This document shows positions 1 through 8,204 of a DNA stretch of 8,260 nt, piece by piece. The stretch spans positions 1 to 8,260 of the forward strand of contig DMZT01000222.1 of NCBI GenBank assembly GCA_003484865.1, read 5' to 3'. The notes below the pieces were generated by a model. That model worked only from the letters and a program-made list of their open reading frames with translations. It was not told the DNA's origin and ran no database searches. The translations under genes were made by a program, and so were the position numbers. This DNA comes from Stenotrophomonas sp. Lineage in GTDB: Bacteria > Pseudomonadota > Gammaproteobacteria > Xanthomonadales > Xanthomonadaceae. The stretch's first letter is position 1; each line of letters begins with the position of its first letter.

Positions 1-14
1 CGCTCTTCCGATCT
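1..14 (+). other. Illumina adapter remnant at contig end
   Basis: The window opens with CGCTCTTCCGATCT, which is identical to the last 14 bases of the Illumina TruSeq universal (read 1) adapter. The base before GCTCTTCCGATCT is C, as in the read-1 adapter; the indexed adapter has T there. It lies at the very edge of the window and interrupts a gene, as expected for untrimmed adapter at a contig end. These bases should be masked. The adapter reads in frame with the truncated gene and would add the false residues E-I-G-R-A to it. Genomic sequence starts at base 15. Confidence 0.93.
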
Positions 15-2283
15 CCGGCGGCGCCTGCCACCATGCCGGGGCCACCTGCAATGTCACCCGGCGCACCGGCGACCACCGGCCGTTTGCCTGCCTGGCCTGC
101 ACCTCCAGCGTCTGCAGCCCCACCGGCAGACGCTCGAACACGCGCAGGCCGGTGGCATCACTTTCCTGCCACTGGGCCTCGTGATCCTGCAGCCGGAACC
201 GATACTGCATGTGCGACGGCGCACCGCCACTGAGCAGCCGCGCGGCAACGCGCACGTGCCGATCAGCGCCGGTGAGCGGCACCGGGCCGGCGCCGACCGG
301 CAGCGTGATCTGCGCCTTGCCACGGCGAGCGGTGATCGCATGGATGACCAGGCCCGGCGCGCGTTCAGGGCCCGCGACACCGGCCGGATCGATCAGCAAC
401 AGCCCGCCTTCGCTGACCGCTGCGGCGAGCCGACCCTCGGCGGCGCGCACCAGACCGTGCGGCAGCACGCCCTGGGCCGGCAGCCCCTCATCGCCGCCGA
501 ACTGACGTACGCCGCCGCCATGCGGGTCAACCCGGATCAGGCCACGTGCATCGCCTGCCCATGCAATGCCCGCTGCGTCGACCACCAGTGCGCGTGCCAG
601 CAGACGCGGGTACCCGTGCGTGGGCCCGAAGCTGTGGGTCTTGCGCAGCTGCTGGCCATCCCAGCGGTAGCGGCGCAGTACCCCGAGGCTGCTGATCCAG
701 TAGTGGCCATCCTCGCCGCGGGCGATCGCCCCGGCTTCACCGCGCGGCGCTCCCTCGACGGCGGCGAAACGTCCCTGTGCCGGCAGCCAGCGTTTGATGC
801 CGCTGCGGTCGGTTGCCCACAACAGGCCATTGTCATCGCACAGCAACTGGGGGCCGTGGCTCGGTGGCACCAACCCGAGGGTGTGCGGCGCGGCGGACAA
901 CTGCAGCACACCGTCGGCATCGCGTCGCTGGATACGGTCGGCACGGCCGAGCCACAACGATCCGTCGCCGCAGGCCTGCAGATCGACCCTCCCCGCATCG
1001 CCGTCCACGCCCAACAACCAGTGACGACGCCCATCGCTGCCCGGCAGGTAGCGCGACAACGTGTTGCCACTGGCCACCCATACCTGACCGCGACGGTCTT
1101 CGGCGATCGCCACGGTGCCCGCACGCAGGTGATCGGGGCGGTAGTCGAGGCCCAGGTCACTACGCCCGCTCACCGTGTCCACGCGCTGCAGGCGCCCGTG
1201 GTCGCTGGCGATCCACACCCGCCTGCCATGGGCGGGCGCCAGGGCCAGCACGTGGTCGCCATCGAGTCCGGGCCAACCGTCACGGGCGGCCGCCAGCAGC
1301 GTGAACTGGCGCCACCGCGCCGGCAGGTGCCACAGGCCCTCGCCGCGGCCGAGCCACCACAGACCGCCGACCCGGTCCTCCATCGCCTGGCTGACCACGG
1401 CAGTGCTCATCACGGCCCCGGAGTATCCACGCAGCGGCACCGGCTGCGGCGTCTGCCCGCGCGCGTGAAGTCGCAGTCCGCTTGCGCCGGCGCTCCAGAG
1501 GTCGCCCGCGGTACTGCGCAGCACCGGCATCTCCGTGTTCTCCGGCATCCGATGCACCGCGCCGTCGCGCCACCGGTGGACGCCCCGCGATGTGCGCACC
1601 CACACCCCGCCGTCCGGATCGGGCCAGAGCACGTGCACGTCAACGTGCTGGTCATCGTGCAGCGGTACCTGGATGAAACGATGTTCCTCACGCCGCAGTG
1701 CTCCCGCCGGCGTCCCGATCCAGAGCCGTCCCTGATGGTCGGTGATCAGGGCAGTCACCCGGCGCACGGGGCTACCGTGCAGCTGCAACGGCACGCGTTG
1801 CCAGCGGCCGTCGGGATGCCGTGCGAACAGGCCATCGTCGAGGGTACCCACCCACACCACACCGTCGGGGGTGCTGGTGATCTGCTCGACGCCGATGCGG
1901 GGCAGGACCACCGCGCCATTGCCCGGCATGCTCTGGATCACGCGGCGATCAGCAGACAGCGTCAGCAGGCCCTGCGAGGCGGTCGCCAGCCAGAGCTGGT
2001 TCTGCGCATCGAGATGCAGCGCGCGCACGTCCACATCCGGCAGCCCCTGCTCCCTTCGCCACGCGCTGAAACGATGACCATCAAAGCGCAGCAGTCCATC
2101 GTCGCTGGCGAACCACAGATAGCCGTCGCGGTCTTCCACGACCGCACGCAGCGCCGCAGTCGGCAGCGCGTCTGCAGGGCCCAGCGGCCGGGGCCAGGGC
2201 GCCGTGACGGGATCGCCGGCCAGAACAGGGACCGGCAGCCAGAGCACGAGACCCAGCATCACCGCAGCCCAGCGATTGCCCAT
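15..2283 (-). CDS. Two-component regulator propeller sensor protein, C-terminally truncated by contig end
   Basis: This is a large envelope sensor. About 756 genuine residues are present with no stop, and the C-terminus is lost at the contig end. The protein begins with a signal peptide (MGNRWAAVMLGLVLWLPVPVLA). From about residue 50 to 640 there are roughly 14 Reg_prop blades of the form D-x-x-G-x-[LIV]-W-[LIV]-x-[ST], for example DRDGYLWFASDDGL at 51-64, WVGTLDDGL and DHQGRLWIGT. They fit two 7-bladed propellers. A Y_Y_Y domain follows (about 676-748), ending in APAWW with W751-W752, where its neighbour has PPWWRSGW just before the membrane helix. The missing part should therefore start with a transmembrane helix and then an output domain, probably a histidine kinase as in the paralogue at 2478-6026, though GGDEF or a DNA-binding output cannot be excluded. 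The ATG at 2283 was chosen because it starts the signal peptide directly and follows GGAGG (2297-2301), although the 13-nt spacing is long. An in-frame ATG at 2334 has no visible ribosome binding site. The ligand is unknown. Confidence 0.88.
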
Positions 2284-2477
2284 CGGTGCGGATCGGCCTC
2301 CCCCCACGCGTACCCCGACCTTGCTCTCCGGCATGAACAGCACGGTATGTCGAAGCCACGCGAAGAGGGCTGGCAGGATCTGGACCCGGTCACAGTCCGA
2401 TCAATGAAATTTCAGATCAAAAAAGAAACTTCGAGGAATGGCATTGATCGCACCGATGCGCACAGGGCCTCGGCTGA
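2284..2477 (-). promoter_or_regulatory. Intergenic region with AT-rich, palindrome-bearing island between the two sensor genes
   Basis: This gap lies between the stop of the complete kinase and the start of the truncated sensor, both on the minus strand. Within GC-rich surroundings, bases about 2400-2445 are AT-rich and include an A6 run (T6 on the minus strand). A perfect 9-bp inverted repeat, CGATCAATG at 2398-2406 and CATTGATCG at 2442-2450, brackets the island. Inside it is the perfect 10-bp palindrome TGAAATTTCA (2405-2414). GATCAA occurs at 2399 and 2415, and its complement TTGATC at 2444. This probably holds the promoter or operator of the truncated sensor. I find no convincing -35/-10 pair and no clear intrinsic terminator for the upstream gene, so the T6 run on the minus strand lacks a strong GC stem. 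Confidence 0.4.
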
Positions 2478-5400
2478 TCAGTGTCGCGGCGACTTCCCGG
2501 CGCGGGCCTGCACGATCGCATCGATCAGCATGTCACCGGTCACCGGCTTGCGCAGGAAACCGTTGAATCCGGCCGCCCGCACCTGCTGCTCGGCGTAGGC
2601 ATCCGAGCGTGCGGTCACCGCGATCAAAGGAAGCTCATAGCCCATTGCGCGCAGCTGTCCGGCAATGGCAATACCATCCAGCGCCGGCAGATCCAGATCG
2701 AGCAACCCGACATCGAAGCTCCCCGCAGCGACTTCGGACAATGCCGCCAAGCCGTGCAGCACATGCACCACGTCATGCCCACGGGTGCGCAGCAGCCCGG
2801 CGATCACATCGGCCACGGTGGCATCGTCCTCCACCAGCAGGATGCGCAGGGGCGGCAGCTGCGTGCGCGTCTCCAGGCCGGTTTCACCCGACGCCGCAGC
2901 CGACTGCACGGTCCACGGCAGCGGCAGTTCAACGGAGAAGCGGGCGCCATCGCCCAGCCGGCTGTCGATCCGGATGTGGCCGCCCATCGCCACCGCCAGT
3001 TCCTGGCAGATCGCCAGGCCCAGGCCGCTGCCGCCATAACGCGATGCGGTGCGAGGGCCATCGGCCTGTTCGAAGCGGTGGAACAACCGCTCCTGCTGGT
3101 CCTGGTTGATGCCCGGCCCCGTATCGGAGACCTCGAAGATGATCGCGCGCCCGCCGTCGAGCAGCTCGACGCCAAGGCCCACATGGCCATGCTCGGTGAA
3201 CTTGATCGCGTTGCCGAGCAGGTTCATCAGGATCTGGCGCACGCGCATCTCGTCGCCACTGACCTGCACCGGACCGGGCAGGTTGAAGCTGCGCTCGAAG
3301 GCCAGCCCACGGTGATGGGCCATCGGTTCCATCAAGGCCTCGACCTGGTCCAGCAACGACATCAGATCGAACGGCCGCAGATCCAGTTCCAGTCGCCCAG
3401 CCTCGATGCGGGCCAGATCCAGCGCGTCGTTGACCAGCCGCAGCAGGTGTTTGCCGGCATGCTGGATCGAGCCGGCGTAGCCGCGCTGCACGTCATCCAG
3501 CGAGGTGGACAGCAGCAGTTCGCTCATGCCCAGCACACCGGTCATCGGCGTGCGCACTTCATGCCCCAGCGTGGCCAGGAACCGGCTCTTGGCCTGTGAC
3601 GCCTGCTCGGCCAACTGTTGTTTGTGCACCGTCAGCTGCCATTGCTGGCGACGGCGCAGGCGCGCACGTGCCACGTACGCCAGCGCGGCGATCCCGATCA
3701 GGCCCAGCAGCGCATAGCCCACGATCGCCCAGCCACTGCGCCACCATGGCGGACGCACCTCCAGATCCAGCGTGCTGGGCGGCGTCCACGCGCCCTGCGA
3801 AGTCGCGGCCTGCACCTCGATGCGATAGTGCCCGGCGGGCAGGCGCGAGAGCAGGCGTTCGCCGTCGGCCGCCTGCATCACCCAGTTCTGGTCATAGCCG
3901 GACACCCGGTAGCGATAGCGGTTGCCGTGCGGGTTGGCGAATGAAAGCAGACGCGCGGACACGATCAGATCGCGGTCCTGCGGCCCCAGCACGATCGGTG
4001 CCTGCGTCGGCAGCATCTGCTGCCCTTCGGCATCGTCGCGGCGGACCTGCACGCTGTCGATCACCAGCTGCGATGGCGGCAACAGCATGTCCGCCGCATC
4101 CGGATCGAAGCCGACCAACCCGGTCGCGGTCACTGCCAGGACACGACCGTCGCGTGCCTGCACCGGCGGGCGGTTGCTGAACTCCACATCCGGCAGCCCA
4201 TCGCGTTCGCCATACAAGCGCAGCCGACGCTCGGCGCCCTGCCAGCAGATCAACCCACGCGGGGTGGTTGCCCAGACCTGCCCGTGCCTGCCCAGCGCCA
4301 GCCCGCCCATCGACACAGCAGGCAGGCCCTGGGCAGCGCCGACACGTTCGCGCAGGCTCATGCTCAGGCCATCCCAGCGATAGCGCTCCAGCGCGCCCTG
4401 GCGTGCCAGCCACAGTTCATCCGGGCCGGTCCAGGCCGCATCGTAGATGCTGCCGCGGGAAACGCCCGGCACCTGCTCGAAGCGGCCATTGCGCCACCGC
4501 ATCAAGCCCATGCTGTCGCCCATCACCCACAGCTGCCCACGCGGATCGAACACCATCTGTTCAACCGGGTTCTCGGTCAGCCCACGGTGCTGGTCATTGC
4601 GGATGGTGTCCAGCACGTTGCCCTGGGCATCCCGACGCTGGATGCCGAAGTTCATGATCGACAGCCACAGGTCGCCATTCGGCGCCTGACGGATCAGATC
4701 GATGCGTTGGCGCACGTCCGCCCCGCCACCGATCTTCCACTCGCGCAGCGTGCGCGTGGCGGGTTGATAGAGGCTCAATCGACCGGCGCGTCCGATCCAC
4801 ACCGCACCATCTTCGCGCGGCAGCAGCGACCACGCCGCGCCCACTCCGATCTGTTTGTCGTCGGCGATCTGGCGCAGCTGGCCCTGCGCATCCAGCGTAT
4901 AGAGACCGTGCGCACCGGAGATGTAATACGTATCGCCCAGCGCTGCCGCGCCGAGCAGATAGGCGCTGTCCAATGGCTTGCCGTCGAGCTGGTACCAGCT
5001 GGAGAAGCGCTTCCAGTCTGGCGGCAGATACGCCAGCCCCTGGGTCAGCATCGCCACCCACAGTCCACCTTCGTGGTCCTGCAGCATGTCCAGCACGCCG
5101 CTGCGCGCGGTCAGGAAGCCACTGCCGGCGTCGCCGGCGAGCAGCCGCACCGCACTCGCATCGCCGCGGTACAGGCCATCAGCCGTGCCCAGCCAATAGC
5201 CGCCATTGCGGTCATGGATGACCGTGGCCGCACGCACATCGGCACTGAGCGTCCAGGGTGCGGGCCGGACCTGATCATCGGCACCGATCTGGAACAGCCC
5301 ACCTTCGGTGCCCGCCCAGACCGTGCCATCAGGCTCACGGGTGAGGCGGAACACGCTTTTTCCACCGAGCAGGGCCGGCGCGATCCGGGTGAAGCGATCG

Positions 5401-6026
5401 CCATCCCAACGGGCAACGCCATTGGAAGTGCCTACCCAGACACGCCCTTGCGGATCGGCCAACAGACTGTAGATGGTGTTGTCGGGCAGGCTGCGCGGAT
5501 CGTCCGGCGCGGCCTGGTACCTGACCAGCGTGCCGTCCTCGCTGCGGCGGCAGATGCCGTGCTGGTTGGTGCCGATCCACAGCGATTGGGCGGCATAGGC
5601 CAGCGACCAGAACTGGCCCTCGCACGCGGCGTTGAGCTCGGGGAACCGCGCGAACGCGCTGCGGTCGGGGCCGAGCATGCTCAGGCCAACCCCATTGCTG
5701 CCCACCCAGACCCGGTCCTGTGGATCGATGAGCAGGGTTTCCACTTCGTTGCCGGGCAGCGAGCCGGGCGCGTCCGGATCATGCCGCCACACCCGCAGGC
5801 CAACGCCGTCCACGCGGGCCAGGCCATCATCGGTACCGGCCCAGATATAGCCCTGGCGATCCTGGGCCAGCGCCAGCACCATGCGCGACGGCATGCCCTC
5901 GGCCGCGCCCAGACGGCGCAAGCGTGGCGTTTCTGCCGATGTCCCTGCGGCTTCCAACACTGGCGGCACTGCGCACAACCACAGCCCCAACAGCACGATG
6001 CCTGCACCCCAGCGGCGCGTGCTCAT
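2478..6026 (-). CDS. Hybrid sensor histidine kinase/response regulator with double propeller and Y_Y_Y periplasmic domain
   Basis: This 1182-residue inner-membrane hybrid histidine kinase senses a periplasmic signal and autophosphorylates. A signal sequence or signal anchor covers residues 1-27. Fourteen Reg_prop blades run from about 55 to 642 (for example [28 protein letters not shown]), forming two propellers. A Y_Y_Y domain follows (686-757), then one membrane helix (about 766-786) and a short basic linker. HisKA has H822 in GHEVRTPM. HATPase_c has the N-box N939 (LLGNAIKF), G1 DTGPGI (968-973) and G2 GGSGLGL (998-1004). The receiver has the acidic pair D1067/D1068, phospho-acceptor D1110 (LLDLDLP) and K1160 in RKP. 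All catalytic residues are present. There is no Hpt or DNA-binding domain, so phosphate must pass to a separate partner or the receiver acts in feedback. The start at 6026 follows AGGGAGA with 8-nt spacing and begins a signal sequence. The frame stays open a further 221 codons upstream, but that part is antisense to the divergent yceI-like gene and is not coding. The architecture resembles polysaccharide-sensing HTCS proteins, but the ligand here is unknown. Confidence 0.95.
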   Translation of the reverse strand: MSTRRWGAGIVLLGLWLCAVPPVLEAAGTSAETPRLRRLGAAEGMPSRMVLALAQDRQGYIWAGTDDGLARVDGVGLRVWRHDPDAPGSLPGNEVETLLIDPQDRVWVGSNGVGLSMLGPDRSAFARFPELNAACEGQFWSLAYAAQSLWIGTNQHGICRRSEDGTLVRYQAAPDDPRSLPDNTIYSLLADPQGRVWVGTSNGVARWDGDRFTRIAPALLGGKSVFRLTREPDGTVWAGTEGGLFQIGADDQVRPAPWTLSADVRAATVIHDRNGGYWLGTADGLYRGDASAVRLLAGDAGSGFLTARSGVLDMLQDHEGGLWVAMLTQGLAYLPPDWKRFSSWYQLDGKPLDSAYLLGAAALGDTYYISGAHGLYTLDAQGQLRQIADDKQIGVGAAWSLLPREDGAVWIGRAGRLSLYQPATRTLREWKIGGGADVRQRIDLIRQAPNGDLWLSIMNFGIQRRDAQGNVLDTIRNDQHRGLTENPVEQMVFDPRGQLWVMGDSMGLMRWRNGRFEQVPGVSRGSIYDAAWTGPDELWLARQGALERYRWDGLSMSLRERVGAAQGLPAVSMGGLALGRHGQVWATTPRGLICWQGAERRLRLYGERDGLPDVEFSNRPPVQARDGRVLAVTATGLVGFDPDAADMLLPPSQLVIDSVQVRRDDAEGQQMLPTQAPIVLGPQDRDLIVSARLLSFANPHGNRYRYRVSGYDQNWVMQAADGERLLSRLPAGHYRIEVQAATSQGAWTPPSTLDLEVRPPWWRSGWAIVGYALLGLIGIAALAYVARARLRRRQQWQLTVHKQQLAEQASQAKSRFLATLGHEVRTPMTGVLGMSELLLSTSLDDVQRGYAGSIQHAGKHLLRLVNDALDLARIEAGRLELDLRPFDLMSLLDQVEALMEPMAHHRGLAFERSFNLPGPVQVSGDEMRVRQILMNLLGNAIKFTEHGHVGLGVELLDGGRAIIFEVSDTGPGINQDQQERLFHRFEQADGPRTASRYGGSGLGLAICQELAVAMGGHIRIDSRLGDGARFSVELPLPWTVQSAAASGETGLETRTQLPPLRILLVEDDATVADVIAGLLRTRGHDVVHVLHGLAALSEVAAGSFDVGLLDLDLPALDGIAIAGQLRAMGYELPLIAVTARSDAYAEQQVRAAGFNGFLRKPVTGDMLIDAIVQARAGKSPRH

Positions 6027-6220
6027 CGATCCGGTCTCCCTGTTGGTGCGGATTGTCACACAGCGATCAGGACGGTGTCCGCATTCTGAGTCGGCTGCCG
6101 TGGATGGAACGGGCTGTTTCCGCCTTGGGCGAGCCAGACAGCACAGGCGGGCGGCGCTGTTGTCCGCCGCACCACGATCTGTTGCAGCCATGACGCTGCA
6201 TCCGATGACGTGGCTGTGCG

Positions 6221-6226
6221 TATGAT
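6221..6226 (+). promoter_or_regulatory. Candidate -10 element of the yceI-cytochrome-yceI operon
   Basis: TATGAT matches the sigma-70 -10 consensus at 5 of 6 positions and would place the transcription start near 6232, about 23 nt before the GTG start. No good -35 box lies 16-18 nt upstream (best match 2 of 6). However, ATGACG occurs twice in direct orientation (6190-6195 and 6205-6210, 15 bp apart) just upstream, which could be activator half-sites. This is a prediction from sequence only. Confidence 0.35.
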
Positions 6227-6241
6227 CGCCCCAGACCCTGA

Positions 6242-6247
6242 TGGAGG
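6242..6247 (+). promoter_or_regulatory. Ribosome binding site that fixes the GTG start of the first yceI-like gene
   Basis: TGGAGG sits 7 nt upstream of a GTG at 6255. The protein from that GTG begins [15 protein letters not shown], a clean signal peptide. The longer in-frame ATG at 6210 would overlap the candidate -10 element and would put a 15-residue non-signal extension in front of the leader, so it is rejected. Confidence 0.8.
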
Positions 6248-6254
6248 CTGCGCC

Positions 6255-6935
6255 GTGCTCAAGCGCCTGACACTTTCCCTGCTGCTGGCCGCCACCCCGC
6301 TGCTCGCCACTGCCGCCCCCGACAGCTACCGCATCGATCCGGTGCATACCCGCGTGCTGTTCGCGGTGGAGCATGCCGGCTTCTCGCATGCGCTGGGCAC
6401 CGTGTCCGGCAGCGAAGGCGTGCTGGTATTCGACCCGGACGACTGGCGCACGGCACGCCTGGAGGTCAGCGTACCGATCCAGCGGCTGGACCTGGGCGAT
6501 GACAAATGGAACACCGCCACGCTGGCGCGCAACCTGCTCGACGGTGAGCGCTTCCCCCAGGCGCGGTTCGTCTCCACGCATGTCGAGCCCATCGACCCGA
6601 CCCACGCCAACGTTACCGGCCAGCTCACCGTACGGGGGGTGACCCGCGAGGTCACGCTGGCCGTCACCCTCAATGCGCTCAAGCGCCATCCACTGCCGCC
6701 GTTCCGCCGTACCGCCGGCTTCTCGGCCACCGCCACGCTCAGCCGCAGTGCCTTCGGCGTGGATGGCTGGGCCTCGATGATCGGCGATGAGGTGCAGCTG
6801 CGGATCGAGGCCGAAGCCGTGCGTGATCGCAACGCCGGCGATCCTGCCGATGCCGCGCCCACCGATGCGCCGGGAACTCCGGCCGCGCCAATCGACTCAG
6901 ATACCCCACAGCCGGTCCAGGAGACCACGCCATGA
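6255..6935 (+). CDS. yceI: YceI-family periplasmic lipid-binding protein with Pro/Ala-rich C-terminal tail
   Basis: This is a predicted secreted lipocalin-like protein of 226 residues. YceI-family members bind polyisoprenoid or other long amphiphilic lipids in the periplasm; the ligand here is not shown. The signal peptide covers residues 1 to about 20 ([13 protein letters not shown] then PDSYRI). The YceI fold runs from about 25 to 190, with the typical opening [27 protein letters not shown], the motif [12 protein letters not shown] and, near the end, RSAFGVDGW. This core matches the roughly 190-residue length of E. coli YceI. Residues 191-226 form an extra Pro/Ala/Thr/Asp-rich low-complexity tail with no predicted fold; it may be a flexible linker or an unneeded extension. 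The start is GTG, set by TGGAGG. The stop codon overlaps the start of the cytochrome gene (ATGA at 6932-6935), and the ribosome binding site of that gene (AGGAGA, 6919-6924) lies inside this one, so the two are probably translationally coupled. The gene is divergent from the hybrid kinase. Confidence 0.92.
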   Translation: MLKRLTLSLLLAATPLLATAAPDSYRIDPVHTRVLFAVEHAGFSHALGTVSGSEGVLVFDPDDWRTARLEVSVPIQRLDLGDDKWNTATLARNLLDGERFPQARFVSTHVEPIDPTHANVTGQLTVRGVTREVTLAVTLNALKRHPLPPFRRTAGFSATATLSRSAFGVDGWASMIGDEVQLRIEAEAVRDRNAGDPADAAPTDAPGTPAAPIDSDTPQPVQETTP

Positions 6936-7504
6936 CCGCCAAGAACACGCCGACCCGCTGGGGCGGTGTCAGCCAGACCCTGCACTGGCTGATCGCCGTG
7001 CTGATCCTCGCCCTCGGCATCGTCGGGCTGACCATGGGCGAACTGCCCAAGACCCCGAAGTACTTCTGGGTCTACACCATGCACAAATCGATCGGCATCA
7101 CCGTGCTGGCGCTGGTCGTGACCCGCCTGCTGTGGCGCCTGTACGCCGGCGCACCCCATCCGGTCCCAGGCACGCCGACCTGGCAGGAGCGCATCGCCTC
7201 CGCCACGCATTGGCTGCTGTACGTGCTGATGTTCGGCATTCCGCTGTCGGGCTGGCTGTACGACTCGGCCAGCGGCCTGCGCCCGTTCCGCTGGTTCGGC
7301 CTGGTCGACGTGCCGAAGCTGAGCCCACCGGACGAGCGCGTCACCCAGATCTCGCACGCCATCCATGAGTGGGGCTTCTGGCTGCTCATCGCCGTGGTCC
7401 TGGCCCATGCCGGTGCCGCGCTTTATCACCATTTTTACCAACGCGATGCCACGCTTGCGCGCATGCTCCCGCAGCGCTGGCTTGCCTCCCCCCAGAAGGA
7501 TTGA
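6932..7504 (+). CDS. Cytochrome b561 family protein (CybB/YceJ-like)
   Basis: This 190-residue inner-membrane b-type cytochrome has four predicted helices (about 16-35, 50-70, 90-110 and 146-168). Candidate heme-ligating histidines sit as in the family: H18 (QTLHWL), H51 (MHKSIG), H145 (HAIHEWG) and H159 (LAHAGAALYHHF). H93 in ATHWLL is also conserved-looking. The TLHWL start and the MHKSIG and R-L-x-W-R-L segments are typical of the bacterial cytochrome b561/Ni-hydrogenase cytochrome b family. Relatives exchange electrons with the quinone pool, and E. coli CybB oxidises superoxide and passes the electrons to ubiquinone. E. coli YceJ, of the same family, is encoded next to YceI, as here. The ATG at 6932 has AGGAGA 7 nt upstream and overlaps the preceding stop. 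The next yceI-like gene starts 2 nt after this stop. Length is close to CybB and YceJ, and no key residue appears to be missing. The exact electron donor or acceptor is not known. Confidence 0.92.
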   Translation: MTAKNTPTRWGGVSQTLHWLIAVLILALGIVGLTMGELPKTPKYFWVYTMHKSIGITVLALVVTRLLWRLYAGAPHPVPGTPTWQERIASATHWLLYVLMFGIPLSGWLYDSASGLRPFRWFGLVDVPKLSPPDERVTQISHAIHEWGFWLLIAVVLAHAGAALYHHFYQRDATLARMLPQRWLASPQKD

Positions 7505-7506
7505 CC

Positions 7507-8073
7507 ATGAACATCAAGCTCACCTCCCCCGCCGCGGTCGCCGCCGCCCTGGCCGGCCTGCTGGCCACCACCCCGGTCCTGGCCGCCGATTACGTGCAGG
7601 CGCCTGGCTCGGTACTGGCATTCGCCACCAAGTACGACGGCGAAGTGTTCACCGGCACCTTCCCGGGCTTCGATACGCGGATCAGCTTCGATCCGGCCAA
7701 GCTGGACGATGCCAAGCTGGAAGTGACCATTCCGCTGGCCAGCGCCAAGAGCGGCAACAGCGACCGCGATTCGACCCTGCAGGGCGCGGACTTCTTCAAC
7801 GTGGGCAAGTTCGCCCAGGCCAAGTACAGCGCCACCAAGTTCCGCTCGCTGGGCAACAACCAGTACGCCGCCGACGGCACGCTGGAACTGCGCGGCGTGA
7901 GCAAGCCGGTCACCCTGACCTTCACCTGGACCCCGGGCGCGCAGCCCGTGCTGGCCGGCAAGGCCACGGTCAAGCGCCTGGACTTCGGCGTGGGCGGCGG
8001 CGACTGGGCCGATACCAAGACCATTCCGAACGAGACCGCGATCAGCACGAAGGTCGTGCTCAAAGCAAAGTAA
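7507..8073 (+). CDS. yceI: YceI-family periplasmic lipid-binding protein (second copy)
   Basis: This is a 188-residue secreted YceI-family protein and the third gene of the operon. The signal peptide is MNIKLTSPAAVAAALAGLLA followed by TTPVLA, with likely cleavage near residue 26. The mature YceI domain covers the rest: a beta-rich sequence with GKFAQAKYSATKF, the family motif LELRGVSKPVTLTFTW and RLDFGVGGGDWAD near the end. It lacks the Pro/Ala tail of the first copy and is visibly diverged from it, being lysine-rich and with a different N-terminal strand (DYVQAPGSVLAFATKYDG instead of [10 protein letters not shown]). The two are therefore likely to be old paralogues with different ligands or partners, not a recent duplication. 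The ATG at 7507 has AAGGA (7496-7500) 6 nt upstream and sits 2 nt after the cytochrome stop. The frame is open 46 codons further upstream, but that part overlaps the cytochrome gene and has no signal peptide, so it is rejected. Confidence 0.93.
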   Translation: MNIKLTSPAAVAAALAGLLATTPVLAADYVQAPGSVLAFATKYDGEVFTGTFPGFDTRISFDPAKLDDAKLEVTIPLASAKSGNSDRDSTLQGADFFNVGKFAQAKYSATKFRSLGNNQYAADGTLELRGVSKPVTLTFTWTPGAQPVLAGKATVKRLDFGVGGGDWADTKTIPNETAISTKVVLKAK

Positions 8074-8110
8074 CCCGACCGGACGGGTGCCGGCCGGCTC
8101 GCCCAAACCG

Positions 8111-8137
8111 GGTAGAGCCGACCGTTGGTCGGCTGCC
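8111..8137 (+). repeat. SMAG/REP repeat, copy 1 (direct)
   Basis: This 27-bp GTAG-headed palindromic unit has the tetranucleotide GTAG (8112-8115), then the 8-bp stem AGCCGACC (8116-8123), loop GTT and GGTCGGCT (8127-8134). It matches the SMAG type (GTAG-headed REP) described in Stenotrophomonas maltophilia. It lies 37 bp after the stop of the last operon gene. As a stable hairpin in the 3' end of the transcript, it may protect the mRNA or reduce read-through, but it has no T-run of an intrinsic terminator. Confidence 0.9.
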
Positions 8138-8154
8138 AGAGCAACGACGCCCGC

Positions 8155-8181
8155 GGTAGAGCCGACCGTTGGTCGGCTGCC
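8155..8181 (+). repeat. SMAG/REP repeat, copy 2 (direct)
   Basis: This copy is identical to copy 1 over all 27 bp, in the same orientation, 44 bp downstream start to start. It pairs with inverted copy 3 across a 23-nt loop (8182-8204) and can form a 27-bp stem. Confidence 0.9.
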
Positions 8182-8204
8182 GTCAGCGGTGGGTATGCGC
8201 CAAG

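Larger units (their letters stand above)
6027..6254. promoter_or_regulatory. Divergent intergenic region between the hybrid kinase and the yceI operon
   Basis: Both transcription units start from this 228-bp stretch. On the minus side, AGGGAGA (complement of 6035-6041) is the kinase ribosome binding site. A weak minus-strand promoter candidate is CGGACA (complement of 6076-6081), 18 nt, then GACAAT (complement of 6052-6057); each element matches consensus at 4 of 6 positions. The plus side is listed separately. No RNA gene, tRNA or strong hairpin is seen here. The shared region makes co-regulation possible, but no recognised operator is present. Confidence 0.45.

Noticed and set aside
15..2283. 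Truncated sensor as a true pseudogene
   Set aside because: The frame is open without stop or frameshift up to the adapter junction, so the loss is due to the contig end.
181..2598. 805-codon open frame on the plus strand
   Set aside because: It is antisense to the truncated sensor and runs into the end of the hybrid kinase. The product is an unpatterned mix rich in His, Gln, Arg and Ala with no domain, whereas the minus strand shows clear propeller blades. It is a GC-bias shadow.
4284..6089. 601-codon open frame on the plus strand
   Set aside because: It is fully antisense to the propeller part of the hybrid kinase, has no recognisable domain or ribosome binding site, and has composition typical of a complement of GC-rich coding sequence.
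6027..6689. 221-codon upstream extension of the hybrid kinase frame
   Set aside because: The extension crosses the divergent promoter region and the antisense strand of the yceI-like gene. The ATG at 6026 has a good ribosome binding site and starts a signal sequence.
6326..7441. 371-codon open frame on the minus strand
   Set aside because: It is antisense to both the first yceI-like gene and the cytochrome gene, which have clear family motifs on the plus strand. No domain is seen.
8074..8110. Possible intrinsic terminator after the operon
   Set aside because: The GC-rich stretch (ACCGG, GCCGGCCGGC) can form only weak short stems and is not followed by a T-run.
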